The position numbers and the translations under genes are program-made. From the NCBI RefSeq assembly GCF_013359945.1, contig NZ_JABWCS010000209.1, positions 62,001 through 126,000 on the forward strand: a stretch of DNA of 64,000 bases, written 5' to 3'. The stretch comes from Paenibacillus agri (GTDB lineage Bacteria; Bacillota; Bacilli; Paenibacillales; Paenibacillaceae). The notes below the pieces were generated by a model. That model was not told the origin of the DNA. It saw only the letters and a list, made by a program, of their open reading frames with translations, and searched no databases. Positions 1 to 7,787 of the stretch are shown one piece after another. Position 1 is the stretch's first letter; each line of letters opens with the position of its first letter.

Positions 1-111
1 CAGCACCAGATTGAGCATATCTCTGATACTGAACAACAGCAGGCAGATCAGAAATAATATTCCGAAACGCCGAACAGTTAAATTTTCAAAAAAACGCTTG
101 AACACTTCCAT
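1..111 (-). CDS. AI-2E family transporter, N-terminal fragment
   Basis: Only the first 37 codons are in the window; the gene runs off the left edge on the minus strand. The ATG at 111 follows an AGAGGA ribosome binding site. The peptide begins MEVFKRFFENLTVRRFG and continues into a hydrophobic segment (ILFLICLLLF), then SIRDMLNLVL. This amphipathic start followed by a first membrane helix and an R-x-MLNLVL stretch resembles the N terminus of AI-2E/UPF0118 permeases of Bacilli (YdbI/YtvI group), multi-pass membrane proteins. The family call rests on a short stretch and is tentative; that it encodes the start of a membrane protein is more secure. Confidence 0.5.
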   Translation of the reverse strand, partial: MEVFKRFFENLTVRRFGILFLICLLLFSIRDMLNLVL

Positions 112-291
112 GCTTCCTCTCCATTCGCTTGCAATTGGCACCTTATTATAGTCTACATTAATGAAAACAATTATAGCAAATAACGGGCTCTGAATCGGTC
201 GTATTTTCGCGATTTTTGTGCTTTTTTAGAAAAAAACAAGAGATATTGCAGAATTAGGCATCCGTACCTACCAATTTGTCCTGCTATCCGT

Positions 292-852
292 CTAGGCTCC
301 CCCTTTATATGGCAAAATATCCCCCACACGTAGTTCGTCCACAAATTGTTGCAACGATTGATAAAACTCCACCGCATGCTGTATCTTGGCGTAGTCTATC
401 AAGCAGCGCTCCCGCTCGTCCTCAGACAGCTCTGCCTCCTCAAGCAGCTCCTGCAGACCTGGCAACACATGCTCCAGCGCTTCATTCATTACATCAATCT
501 CCCTTTGCAGCTTCATTGTAAAGAAACTTCTGAACGCCCGGAAGAAATCCGTCTCCGCCATATACAAATCTTTGCGATCCTGTTTTTCCGTAAGCTTCGT
601 AACCATGCCCGAAGAGATTAGGGAACGAACCCCATAGCTCATATTACTCTTGCTCATGCTCATCATATGCTTCATTTCTTCAAGCGTCATCGGTCGGTCC
701 TCAAAGAACATGATCCCGTACAACTGCCCGAATGAATAATTGGCTCCATATAAATCCATCGTCTGCGCGATAGCATCGATCATTCTGCGCTGCAATTGCA
801 TCCGCGGCGTCAGCTCCAAATCTAACTCTCCAATTCCTTCTCGCTTCATCAT
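292..852 (-). CDS. GbsR/MarR-family transcriptional regulator
   Basis: A cytoplasmic winged-helix regulator of about 186 residues. The N-terminal half carries a MarR-like fold: a helix that reads GANYSFGQLYGIMFFEDRPM, then LEEMKHMMSMSKSNMSYGVRSL as the HTH recognition region, then the wing around KLTEKQDRKDLY. The C-terminal half is a long helical dimerisation region. This layout is typical of the GbsR group, whose studied B. subtilis members respond to choline or glycine betaine. The frame is open to a GTG at 864, but the tandem ATG at 852/849 sits better behind GAAGG. It is divergent from the Ugp-like operon starting at 1065 and could control it or the AI-2E-type gene; the target is inferred only from position. 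Confidence 0.8.
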   Translation of the reverse strand: MMKREGIGELDLELTPRMQLQRRMIDAIAQTMDLYGANYSFGQLYGIMFFEDRPMTLEEMKHMMSMSKSNMSYGVRSLISSGMVTKLTEKQDRKDLYMAETDFFRAFRSFFTMKLQREIDVMNEALEHVLPGLQELLEEAELSEDERERCLIDYAKIQHAVEFYQSLQQFVDELRVGDILPYKGGA

Positions 853-905
853 GCACACCTTCACTTCCTGTGGAATCTATCCTCTACATTACACAAAACT
901 GAAAC

Positions 906-992
906 TTTTATCGCGTTTTTTAAGAATTTTACATAAATCTAGCTTCCGTTTTACGCCGTCTTTACCACACCTATAGATATTGAGTGTACAAT
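906..992 (+). promoter_or_regulatory. Putative PhoP-box array with -10 element
   Basis: T-rich hexamers recur in an 11-bp register: TTTTAT (906), TTTTTA (917), TTTACA (928), TTTACG (950) and TTTACC (961), with one skipped step at 939. Bacillus PhoP boxes are tandem TT(A/T/C)A(C/T)A hexamers with about 5-bp spacers, so this spacing fits. A -10-like TACAAT lies at 987-992, about 20 bp after the last hexamer, with no good -35, as expected of an activator-dependent promoter. It precedes the Ugp-like operon. Inference from pattern only; A/T-rich DNA can give such matches by chance. Confidence 0.45.
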
Positions 993-1064
993 TTTTTTTG
1001 AACAGAGAAGCTTTACTCCAAATTATACAGTGAAATTGAAAAGATGGAATGGGGTATATACACA

Positions 1065-1943
1065 ATGATTCGCTCGAAGTTTATCGGCGGCCTGAAGCCA
1101 GTACTATTCACACTGCCAGCTATGATTCCGTTCACCGTGTTCTGGCTTGGACCGCTGCTGTACGTCTTGTATCTAAGCTTTAACGAGTGGGACTTCATGA
1201 GTCCGGAGAAAACCTTTGTCGGGCTCGACAACTACATCAATCTGTTCAGCAACCCTGCTTTTTACCAGGCACTAAGGGTCACTGCGCTGTTCTGTGCAGG
1301 CACCGTAATTCCTGTCATTGTGATCGGCCTTGGATTGGCCCTTCTAATGAACAAGAAGCTGAAAGGCTCCGCGATTTACCAGGTTCTGTTATTCTCGCCT
1401 TGGGTGACACCAACGGTAGCCGTATCCATCGTCTGGTCATGGATCTACGAGCCGGAGATCGGCCTCGCTAATACGGTTCTAAGCTTTCTGGGATTCGAAA
1501 AGCTCGGCTGGCTGCAAGATCCAACCTGGGCGCTCGTCGGCGTAATACTCGTCACCATCTGGAAATCTGTCGGCTGGGCGATGATCTTTTATCTGGTAGC
1601 CTTGCGTAATGTGCCTGCTGATCTTATGGAGGCTGCTGACCTGGACGGAGCGAATCCTGTCCATAAGTTCATTCGCATCACGCTTCCGCTAATCTCGCCG
1701 ACTACCCTGTTCTTGTTTATCGTTCAGCTGATTCAGGCCCTTCAGGCTTACGATCAGATTAATGTACTGACCCAAGGCGGGCCGGCTGGTTCCACGCGTA
1801 CCCTGCTATACATGTATTACCAGTCCGCTTTCGAGTCATTTCAGATCGGGGAAGCCTCCTCTATAGCCATGACGCTTGTCTTCATATGTATGCTACTGTC
1901 CCTGCTGTCCGTTATTTTCAGCAGCCGAAACACTCACTACTAA
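1065..1943 (+). CDS. ABC transporter permease, UgpA/MalF type
   Basis: Integral membrane subunit of a CUT1-family ABC importer, about 292 residues with six predicted helices. The EAA loop that docks the ATPase is visible as MEAADLDGANPVHKFIRITLP, followed by the usual P-L-I-S-P. The frame is open from an ATG at 1044, but the ATG at 1065 (MIRSKFIGGLKP) matches the family start and has a GGGG stretch upstream. It is the first gene of an operon with a second permease, a UgpB-like binding protein and two phosphatase-type enzymes, which points to a phosphorylated or phosphodiester substrate such as glycerol-3-phosphate. No ATPase gene is nearby, so a shared MsmX/UgpC-type ATPase is probably used. 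Confidence 0.85.
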   Translation: MIRSKFIGGLKPVLFTLPAMIPFTVFWLGPLLYVLYLSFNEWDFMSPEKTFVGLDNYINLFSNPAFYQALRVTALFCAGTVIPVIVIGLGLALLMNKKLKGSAIYQVLLFSPWVTPTVAVSIVWSWIYEPEIGLANTVLSFLGFEKLGWLQDPTWALVGVILVTIWKSVGWAMIFYLVALRNVPADLMEAADLDGANPVHKFIRITLPLISPTTLFLFIVQLIQALQAYDQINVLTQGGPAGSTRTLLYMYYQSAFESFQIGEASSIAMTLVFICMLLSLLSVIFSSRNTHY

Positions 1944-1971
1944 TAATGAAACTAGCCATCAGGAGGGCTTT

Positions 1972-2814
1972 ATGAGTATTCTTTCGCACATAGGCAAGCT
2001 GTCACGCCATTTGTTCTTCGCTGCACTTGCTTTAATCATGGCTTTTCCATTCTACTGGATGATTACAAATGCGCTCAAAACCAATGATGAGATCTGGCAA
2101 TCCCCGCCAACGCTATGGCCACAGACACCGTTATGGGGCAACTTTGCAGAGGCCTGGCATGCAGCACCGTTCTCCCGGTATATGGGTAACAGCATTATCG
2201 TTGCTACTTCCATCGTTCTGATCCAAATGTTCAATTCCGGTATGATGGCCTATGCGCTCACCCATATGAAATTCCGGCTCAAAGGATTGTTCTCCGGAAT
2301 CATCCTGTTCGGTTACATGGTTCCGGCCACAGCCGTTTATCTTCCAAGCTATCTGGTCCTGTCCCAGCTGGGCCTGCTCAATTCCTATGCCGGGCTGATT
2401 CTGTCCAACTGTGTCAGCGTATTCTCGATTTTCCTGATTAGACAGGCATTCCTGCAAGTTCCCCATGAACTGGTAGAGGCTGGTGAAGTGGATGGTGCCT
2501 CGCATATGCGGATTCTTTGGACCATTATCGTTCCGATTGCCCGCTCTTCCTTTGCGGTGCTGGCCCTCATCACGTTCATTGATCAATACAACAACTATTT
2601 CTGGCCGACGCTGATCACCAAAGATCCTAGCCTCCAGTTGGTATCTGCCGGACTCCGCAGCTTCTTTGTTGAAGGAGGTGCATACGGATTAAAATGGCCG
2701 CTGATCATGGCCGCTAGCGCCTTTACTATCGCTCCATTGCTGCTTGTCTTCCTGGTGGCGCAAAAAACAATTATGTCCAGCGTCAACATGACTGCCGGGT
2801 CCAGCAAAGGTTAA
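1972..2814 (+). CDS. ABC transporter permease, UgpE/MalG type
   Basis: Second membrane subunit of the importer, 280 residues. MSILSHIGKLSRHL leads into six predicted helices, and the EAA loop is VEAGEVDGASHMRILWTIIVP. The ATG at 1972 is preceded by a strong AGGAGGG (1961-1967); the longer open frame from 1876 overlaps the upstream permease and has no such site, so it is not used. The gap to the first permease is 28 bp, consistent with cotranscription. Together the two permeases should form the heterodimeric channel for the binding protein encoded next. Confidence 0.87.
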   Translation: MSILSHIGKLSRHLFFAALALIMAFPFYWMITNALKTNDEIWQSPPTLWPQTPLWGNFAEAWHAAPFSRYMGNSIIVATSIVLIQMFNSGMMAYALTHMKFRLKGLFSGIILFGYMVPATAVYLPSYLVLSQLGLLNSYAGLILSNCVSVFSIFLIRQAFLQVPHELVEAGEVDGASHMRILWTIIVPIARSSFAVLALITFIDQYNNYFWPTLITKDPSLQLVSAGLRSFFVEGGAYGLKWPLIMAASAFTIAPLLLVFLVAQKTIMSSVNMTAGSSKG

Positions 2815-2855
2815 TATTCTTATCACCATAATACTTAATTTGAAGGAGAATGATG

Positions 2856-4205
2856 ATGAACGTTTTGAAAAAAGTATCCGCCGTATCTCTGGTTGCCAGC
2901 TTCACCCTGCTCACCGCCTGTGGCGGAAACACTGCGAACACTGCAAACACCACTGGTAAAGCGAATGCTGCTGCTGAGACAACCGCTCCGGCTTCTTCCG
3001 CACCTAGCGCTCCAGTAACCATTGAATTCTGGTACGGACTCGGCGGTAAGCTGGGCGAGAACATGGACAAGCTGATTCAGAAATTCAACGCCTCACAGAA
3101 GGACGTTATCGTCAAAGGAATTGTACAGAGCGACTATACAGAGACCGAACAGAAGCTCCAGGCCGCTATTGCAACTGGACAAGTACCTGCTGCTGTACTG
3201 TCTTCTAATGTAGACTGGGCGCGTAAAGGCTACTTCGCTCCAATGGACGATCTGATCGCGCAACTGCCGGACTTCAACAAAGAGGATTTTGTACAGACTT
3301 TCCTGACTCAGGGACAAGTGGACGGCAAGCAGTTCTTCCTGCCAATGTACGGAACTACACAAGTGATGTACTATCGCAAGGATGCTTTTGAGAAGAACGG
3401 AATCGAAGCCGATAAACTGAAGACGTGGGAAGATCTCGCGGCGGCAGCTGAGAAAATGTCTGTTAAAGACGGCGGCAAAACTTCCTTCTACGGCTGGGAG
3501 CCAATGTGGGGTTATGAGAATATGTATGATGCTGTGCTGAGCAAGGGCGGAAGTGTCCTTAGTGAAGACGGAAAAACTGTAACGATCGATTCTCCGGAAT
3601 GGGTACAGACATGGGATTCGTTCCGCAAATGGATTCATGAAGATAAAATCATGCGCATTCACTCCGGCGGTCAAGGCTGGGAGTACTGGTACAAAACAAT
3701 TGACGATGTTATGAAGGGTCAAGCTGCAGGCTACACCGGTTCCAGCGGTGACCAAGGCGATCTGGACTTTGGTGTCGTAGCTGCTATGGAACAACCAGGT
3801 TGGGCCGGTGTCGGCGAAGGCAAGCCTGTCGCTCAAGCACTGATGGCTGGTATTCCTTCCAAAGCTAGCGACGATCAAAAGCAAGCAGCTATGAAATGGC
3901 TGGCCTACTTCACTAATTCCGAGAATACAGCGTTCTGGTCGATCCAGACTGGATACATCTCTGTTCGTCAATCCGCACTGCAAGATCCGGAATTCGTGAA
4001 GTTCAGCGAGAGCAATCCACAAATCAAGATTCCGCTCATGCAAGCAGCACATGGTTCTGCACCATTCCAGGACCCAACTGGCGGCAAAATCACTGATGCA
4101 CTGAAGATTGCAGCTGACAAGGTAGAAATCCAGAACATTCCTGCAGCACAGGCACTTCAAGAAGCGAAGAAAACCGCACAAGCGGCTTTGGATAAATTGA
4201 AATAA
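2856..4205 (+). CDS. UgpB-like extracellular solute-binding lipoprotein
   Basis: Family-1 solute-binding protein, about 449 residues. The signal peptide ends in the lipobox LTAC, so the mature protein is a lipoprotein, followed by an Ala/Thr-rich tether. The mature domain begins TIEFWYGLGGKLGENMDKL, closer to the glycerol-3-phosphate binder UgpB (FWHSMxGxLG) than to typical sugar binders, and continues KFNASQ, ATGQVPAAV and late IPSKASDDQK. Three ATGs lie in tandem at 2850, 2853 and 2856; the last gives a 7-base gap to AGGAG. Downstream phosphatase genes support an organophosphate ligand. The exact ligand is not provable from sequence. Confidence 0.82.
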   Translation: MNVLKKVSAVSLVASFTLLTACGGNTANTANTTGKANAAAETTAPASSAPSAPVTIEFWYGLGGKLGENMDKLIQKFNASQKDVIVKGIVQSDYTETEQKLQAAIATGQVPAAVLSSNVDWARKGYFAPMDDLIAQLPDFNKEDFVQTFLTQGQVDGKQFFLPMYGTTQVMYYRKDAFEKNGIEADKLKTWEDLAAAAEKMSVKDGGKTSFYGWEPMWGYENMYDAVLSKGGSVLSEDGKTVTIDSPEWVQTWDSFRKWIHEDKIMRIHSGGQGWEYWYKTIDDVMKGQAAGYTGSSGDQGDLDFGVVAAMEQPGWAGVGEGKPVAQALMAGIPSKASDDQKQAAMKWLAYFTNSENTAFWSIQTGYISVRQSALQDPEFVKFSESNPQIKIPLMQAAHGSAPFQDPTGGKITDALKIAADKVEIQNIPAAQALQEAKKTAQAALDKLK

Positions 4206-4220
4206 AGGTGGCTAATCGTA

Positions 4221-5009
4221 ATGTCTGATCTTATTACTCCGCAAGGGCGTCAAGCTGTATCTGCTATCCTGTTCGATAAGGACGGGACCCTGCTGGAATT
4301 CGTATCCCTCTGGGGAGTCTGGGCCAAGTGCCTGCTGGAGCGTTTCGGCGCACATCTGAACAGCCGCCAGCTCACGCTCCAGCCGGAGACTATCCCATCC
4401 CTATTCGGTACCGTGCACAACGAGGGCGGGAACATCACGGATTATGACCGCAACGGCCCGCTCGCCATGGGTACGATGGCTGATCTCTACGCCATTCTCG
4501 CCTGGCAGGGCTACCTGCAAGGTCTATCCTGGGCAGAGACGATGGAGATCGTTGATCTGTGCCGGAAGGAAGCGGACGCCATGATGGACGAGATGCGGCC
4601 AGTCGTCCCCCTGCCGGGGCTGACACGCTTCCTGGAGGAGGCCCGGAGCCATGGTGTGCCTATGGCCGTAGTCACCGCCGATGAAACCGATGCGGCAGAG
4701 AAGCATCTGCGCTGGCTCGGCATCCGTGATTACTTCTCTGAGGTGATCGGAACTGATCAGGTAGAGCGAGGGAAGCCATTTCCGGATATGGTTCAGCTGG
4801 CCTGTAGCAGACTTGGGATTGACCCTTCCGGGGTAGTGGTGATCGGAGATACGAACGGCGATATGAGAATGGCCAAGGCGGCAGGTGCCGCCCTGGCTAT
4901 CGGACTCCCAGGTTCAGCTTCGGATGATGAGGTAAGCAATCTGTTGTCTGATGCCGATGTCATCGTACGTACCTACGAAGATCTAAGCGTCGGGAGACCA
5001 GGGAAATGA
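4221..5009 (+). CDS. HAD-superfamily phosphatase
   Basis: Cytoplasmic hydrolase of 262 residues. HAD motif I is LFDKDGTLLEF (nucleophile and acid/base Asp), motif II is the Thr of VVTADETDAAEKH, motif III the Lys of ERGKPFPDM, and motif IV VIGDTNGDMRMAKAAG. The helical cap between motifs I and II marks a class-I HAD of the Gph/PgmB kind that acts on small phosphomonoesters. AAAGGTGG upstream supports the ATG at 4221. It lies 15 bp after the UgpB-like gene and overlaps the next gene by 4 bp, so it probably dephosphorylates the imported organophosphate or its cleavage product. Confidence 0.85.
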   Translation: MSDLITPQGRQAVSAILFDKDGTLLEFVSLWGVWAKCLLERFGAHLNSRQLTLQPETIPSLFGTVHNEGGNITDYDRNGPLAMGTMADLYAILAWQGYLQGLSWAETMEIVDLCRKEADAMMDEMRPVVPLPGLTRFLEEARSHGVPMAVVTADETDAAEKHLRWLGIRDYFSEVIGTDQVERGKPFPDMVQLACSRLGIDPSGVVVIGDTNGDMRMAKAAGAALAIGLPGSASDDEVSNLLSDADVIVRTYEDLSVGRPGK

Positions 5010-5347
5010 AGCCGGAAGGAGCATGGGCTTGGATCTTCCTGGGCATGGCCATTGTCTTCGAGCTATCTGGCACCATTTCGATGAAAGCCTCTCAAGGGTT
5101 CTCCCGCTTATGGCCCTCTGTGCTCATGTTTCTGTTCTACGCGATAAGCTTCACATCGCTTAATTATGCCCTTACCTCTATTAAGGTGGGGATGGCATAC
5201 GCCATATGGTCGGGAGCCGGAATCATACTGATCTCCGTAGCAGGCATCTTCTTCTTCAAAGAACGGATGCCCATGTCTTCCCTGCTCTGGATTGCCGTCA
5301 TCGTTGTGGGGATCGTTGGACTTAATCTTAGCGACAAAAGCCACTAA
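5006..5347 (+). CDS. Small multidrug resistance (SMR) family transporter
   Basis: A 113-residue protein with four predicted membrane helices, the usual SMR size. The conserved acidic residue in helix 1 is present in VFELSGTISMKAS (equivalent to Glu14 of EmrE), and the loop/helix-3 motif AYAIWSGAGI is intact. It therefore looks like a proton-coupled exporter of cationic, often quaternary ammonium, compounds. The start codon overlaps the HAD stop (ATGA), indicating translational coupling. An SMR gene in an organophosphate operon is unusual; export of a cationic head group such as choline is one explanation, inferred only. Confidence 0.85.
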   Translation: MKPEGAWAWIFLGMAIVFELSGTISMKASQGFSRLWPSVLMFLFYAISFTSLNYALTSIKVGMAYAIWSGAGIILISVAGIFFFKERMPMSSLLWIAVIVVGIVGLNLSDKSH

Positions 5348-5393
5348 GTGCTCCACGTCCCCTTCATATTATTCCAGGAGGTGCCTGTTCCAT

Positions 5394-6260
5394 ATGAACA
5401 TAAATTCTGCAGAAGTGGCAAAACCTCTTGCCAGCTTTCAGATCATTACAGATACACACATCACTGCCGATCCTAATCATGAGTATAATCTTAACTTCGG
5501 ACAGGCTTTGCGCGATATCGCCAGCCACGCTGAAGGAAGCAGCGGCATCATGCACATTGGGGATGTCACAGACCACGGATTCCCCGAGGAGTATGAGGAA
5601 GTACGCCGTATCTTGAGCTTGCACCAGGCAGGACTGCCGACTGTCCGCTTCACCCTCGGTAACCATGATGTTGGCCTGGGTGACTGGCATTCACGCCTGG
5701 CGCTGTATGCCTCCCGGACAGGGATGCCCGGCCCTTATCATGATCACTGGATAGACGGCTACCACTTTATCTTTATCGGCACGGAAGAGAATCTACCGCT
5801 CTTCTGCGACCTTTCCAAGGAGCAGCTTCAATGGCTGGATCTGAAACTCGGTGAGGAAGCTTCACCGGACAAGCCGGTTTTCCTGTTCCTCCACCAGCCG
5901 CTCAAGGATACTGTGGCCGGCTCGCTGGAATCCCAGGAATGGTACGGCGTGACTCAGGACGAGGAATTGCGGGCCATCCTTTCCAAGCATCCGCAGACCT
6001 TGTTGTTCACAGGGCACACCCATTGGGAAATGGAAGTCGACAATACGATGTATCCAGGCCGCGGGGAGACTGCAACGATGTTCAATGCCGCATCAACTGC
6101 CTATCTATGGACGAATGAGGATGAGCACAAGGATGGGAGCCAAGGCTTCTATGTGGAAATCTACAGCGACAAGGTGCTGGTGCGAGGCCGCGACTTCAAG
6201 ACCGGAACCTGGATTCCCGCTGCACAGTACGAGGTAGCCTTTCCTGTGGGTGGGGTATAA
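5394..6260 (+). CDS. Calcineurin-like metallophosphoesterase
   Basis: About 288 residues, no signal peptide, so cytoplasmic. All dinuclear-metal motifs are visible: D-x-H in IITDTHITAD, GDxxD in HIGDVTDHG, GNHD in FTLGNHDVG, the His of FLFLHQPL, and GHTH in LFTGHTHWEME. The family cleaves phosphomonoesters or phosphodiesters; glycerophosphodiesterases of the GpdQ kind share this layout. The ATG at 5394 follows CAGGAGGTG; the in-frame ATG at 5292 lies inside the SMR gene and is not used. It is the last gene of the operon and is followed by a strong terminator. A phosphodiesterase role fits the Ugp-like importer but is inferred. Confidence 0.85.
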   Translation: MNINSAEVAKPLASFQIITDTHITADPNHEYNLNFGQALRDIASHAEGSSGIMHIGDVTDHGFPEEYEEVRRILSLHQAGLPTVRFTLGNHDVGLGDWHSRLALYASRTGMPGPYHDHWIDGYHFIFIGTEENLPLFCDLSKEQLQWLDLKLGEEASPDKPVFLFLHQPLKDTVAGSLESQEWYGVTQDEELRAILSKHPQTLLFTGHTHWEMEVDNTMYPGRGETATMFNAASTAYLWTNEDEHKDGSQGFYVEIYSDKVLVRGRDFKTGTWIPAAQYEVAFPVGGV

Positions 6261-6296
6261 CAACCCCATCTCTATAAGTCTTTAATAGGATCATAC

Positions 6297-6348
6297 AAAA
6301 AAAACGATTGCATGCAGGCTGTAAAGCCTTGCAGAGCAATCGTTTTTT
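6297..6348. terminator. Bidirectional intrinsic terminator
   Basis: An A-run, the arm ACGATTGC, an inner imperfect stem (TGCAGGC/GCCTTGCA), the arm GCAATCGT and a T-run at 6343-6348. It separates two convergent genes and has a U-tract in both directions. Confidence 0.9.
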
Positions 6349-6397
6349 GAAGTCTTTTTCGCTAATCCTAGCTCAAGCGCTAGCTTTTAGCTATATC

Positions 6398-6847
6398 TTA
6401 ACGCTGTACAGGCTCAATCCGGTAGCTCGAAGCTTCACCATCTGCGGTTCCGTTGCCTTCATGAATCTCCCAACCGAAGGACAACACCCCTTCCAGGCGC
6501 GCCTTCTCGGCTGCCGTCAACGATACCTCTACAGCTTCCTTACCCGGCTCAAGTTCCAGCACAGGCTCTTTGCCCAAGGCAACGAAAATCCAGCTGCGAA
6601 CACCGCGAATGGTATTGTATTTGATTTGATAGCCTTCCCGTACCGCCCGCTCGAATAGTTCAGGCTGCTCAGCCTGCAACGCCGTAAGCTGCTTATAATC
6701 AAAATGGAACTCGCTTTCGTCTACAGGCAGCTCACCTGAGGCTACTCTGCGTAGCAGCTCGTCATCAGACCAGCCTAAGGTACGCAACGATTCCAGGATT
6801 AGGGAATCCCACTGGGACAGCTTCACTCTGTTCAAATTCTCCGACAT
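6398..6847 (-). CDS. Hypothetical protein at end of opp operon
   Basis: A 149-residue soluble acidic protein with no signal peptide or membrane helix. I do not recognise the family. Visible features are an N-terminal helical stretch (LILESLRTLGWSDDELLRRV), a central QIKYNTIRGVRSWIFVALG segment that looks like a beta-hairpin core, and a late YRIEP. The ATG follows GGGAGGAATAAGAG, a strong site. It begins about 31 bp after the oppF-like stop, so it is probably the last gene of the oligopeptide operon. The pattern of codon use is like that of its neighbours, so it is a real gene of unknown function. Confidence 0.75.
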   Translation of the reverse strand: MSENLNRVKLSQWDSLILESLRTLGWSDDELLRRVASGELPVDESEFHFDYKQLTALQAEQPELFERAVREGYQIKYNTIRGVRSWIFVALGKEPVLELEPGKEAVEVSLTAAEKARLEGVLSFGWEIHEGNGTADGEASSYRIEPVQR

Positions 6848-6878
6848 CTCTTATTCCTCCCATTTTCGATAAGATGGT

Positions 6879-7787
6879 TTAGAAATCAGCAACGAAGTGG
6901 CCAGGGCTTACTTCGCGAAGCTCGGAATTCCCCTCGCCACCACGCTTTGCTGTATAACCGTTCTGGCTCAGGCGTTGACCGGCCTTCTTCGGATCCGGCT
7001 CCAGGATGGAAGACAACAACGCTTGTGTGTAAGGATGCTGTGGGTTCTCGTACAATTCATCACTTTCGGCAACCTCAACCAAACGGCCAGCATACATTAC
7101 TCCGATGCGATCGGAGATGTGCCGCACCATTGACAGATCATGCGCGATGAAGAGATACGTCAGTCCGAACTCAGCCTGCAAATCCTCCAGCATGTTCACG
7201 ACCTGGGCTTGAACGGAAACGTCCAGCGCAGAGATGGGCTCGTCACAGACGACAAATTCCGGTCTCACTGACAGGGCTCTGGCAATGGAGATCCGCTGGC
7301 GCTGCCCGCCGCTGAACTCATGCGGGAAGCGGTACAGATGCTCTCGCTTAAGTCCCACTTTTTCCAGCAGGGCCGCAATGATTTCCTTACGATCTTCGCC
7401 CTGGTGGGTACCGTGGATCTTCATCGGCTCGCTGATCAGCTCCAGCACATTCAGACCGGGATTCAGCGAAGAATACGGGTCTTGGAAAATCGACTGAATA
7501 CGTCTGCGAAACGGCTTCAGCTTTTTCTCGCCCAATCCGCCGATTTGTTGCCCATCGAAAGATACTTCTCCGTCCGTATAATCATACAGACGAAGCAGAC
7601 AGCGCCCTACTGTCGACTTGCCGCTCCCCGATTCGCCGACAAGACCAAAGGTCTCACCCTTGCGGATCTGGAAGCTAACACCGTCCACTGCCTTCAGCAC
7701 ATCCGTATCACGTCCCCAGATGTCTTTGCCTTTGGAGAAATGCTTCTTGAGATTCTTCACGTCGACCAATATTTTGCTCTCACTCAA
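6879..7787 (-). CDS. oppF: Oligopeptide ABC transporter ATPase, OppF type
   Basis: ATP-binding subunit, 302 residues. Walker [10 protein letters not shown] is at about residues 51-59, the signature is FSGGQRQR, Walker [13 protein letters not shown], and the switch His is in LFIAHDLS. The start codon is TTG at 7787, overlapping the OppD stop (TTGA), with GGAGGG seven bases upstream inside oppD. The C-terminal [11 protein letters not shown] is the family ending, but the Cys cluster usual in the OppD/OppF C-terminal region is replaced by a Gly/Arg-rich stretch ([11 protein letters not shown]). It pairs with OppD as the ATPase heterodimer. Confidence 0.88.
   Translation of the reverse strand: MSESKILVDVKNLKKHFSKGKDIWGRDTDVLKAVDGVSFQIRKGETFGLVGESGSGKSTVGRCLLRLYDYTDGEVSFDGQQIGGLGEKKLKPFRRRIQSIFQDPYSSLNPGLNVLELISEPMKIHGTHQGEDRKEIIAALLEKVGLKREHLYRFPHEFSGGQRQRISIARALSVRPEFVVCDEPISALDVSVQAQVVNMLEDLQAEFGLTYLFIAHDLSMVRHISDRIGVMYAGRLVEVAESDELYENPQHPYTQALLSSILEPDPKKAGQRLSQNGYTAKRGGEGNSELREVSPGHFVADF

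Noticed and set aside
1876..1971. Upstream start for the second Ugp-like permease
   Set aside because: Overlaps the first permease; AGGAGGG at 1961 fixes the start at 1972.
3093..4181. 362-codon minus-strand frame opposite the UgpB-like gene
   Set aside because: Lies fully antisense to a clear lipoprotein gene, has no ribosome binding site and gives a Cys/His-rich sequence without family features.
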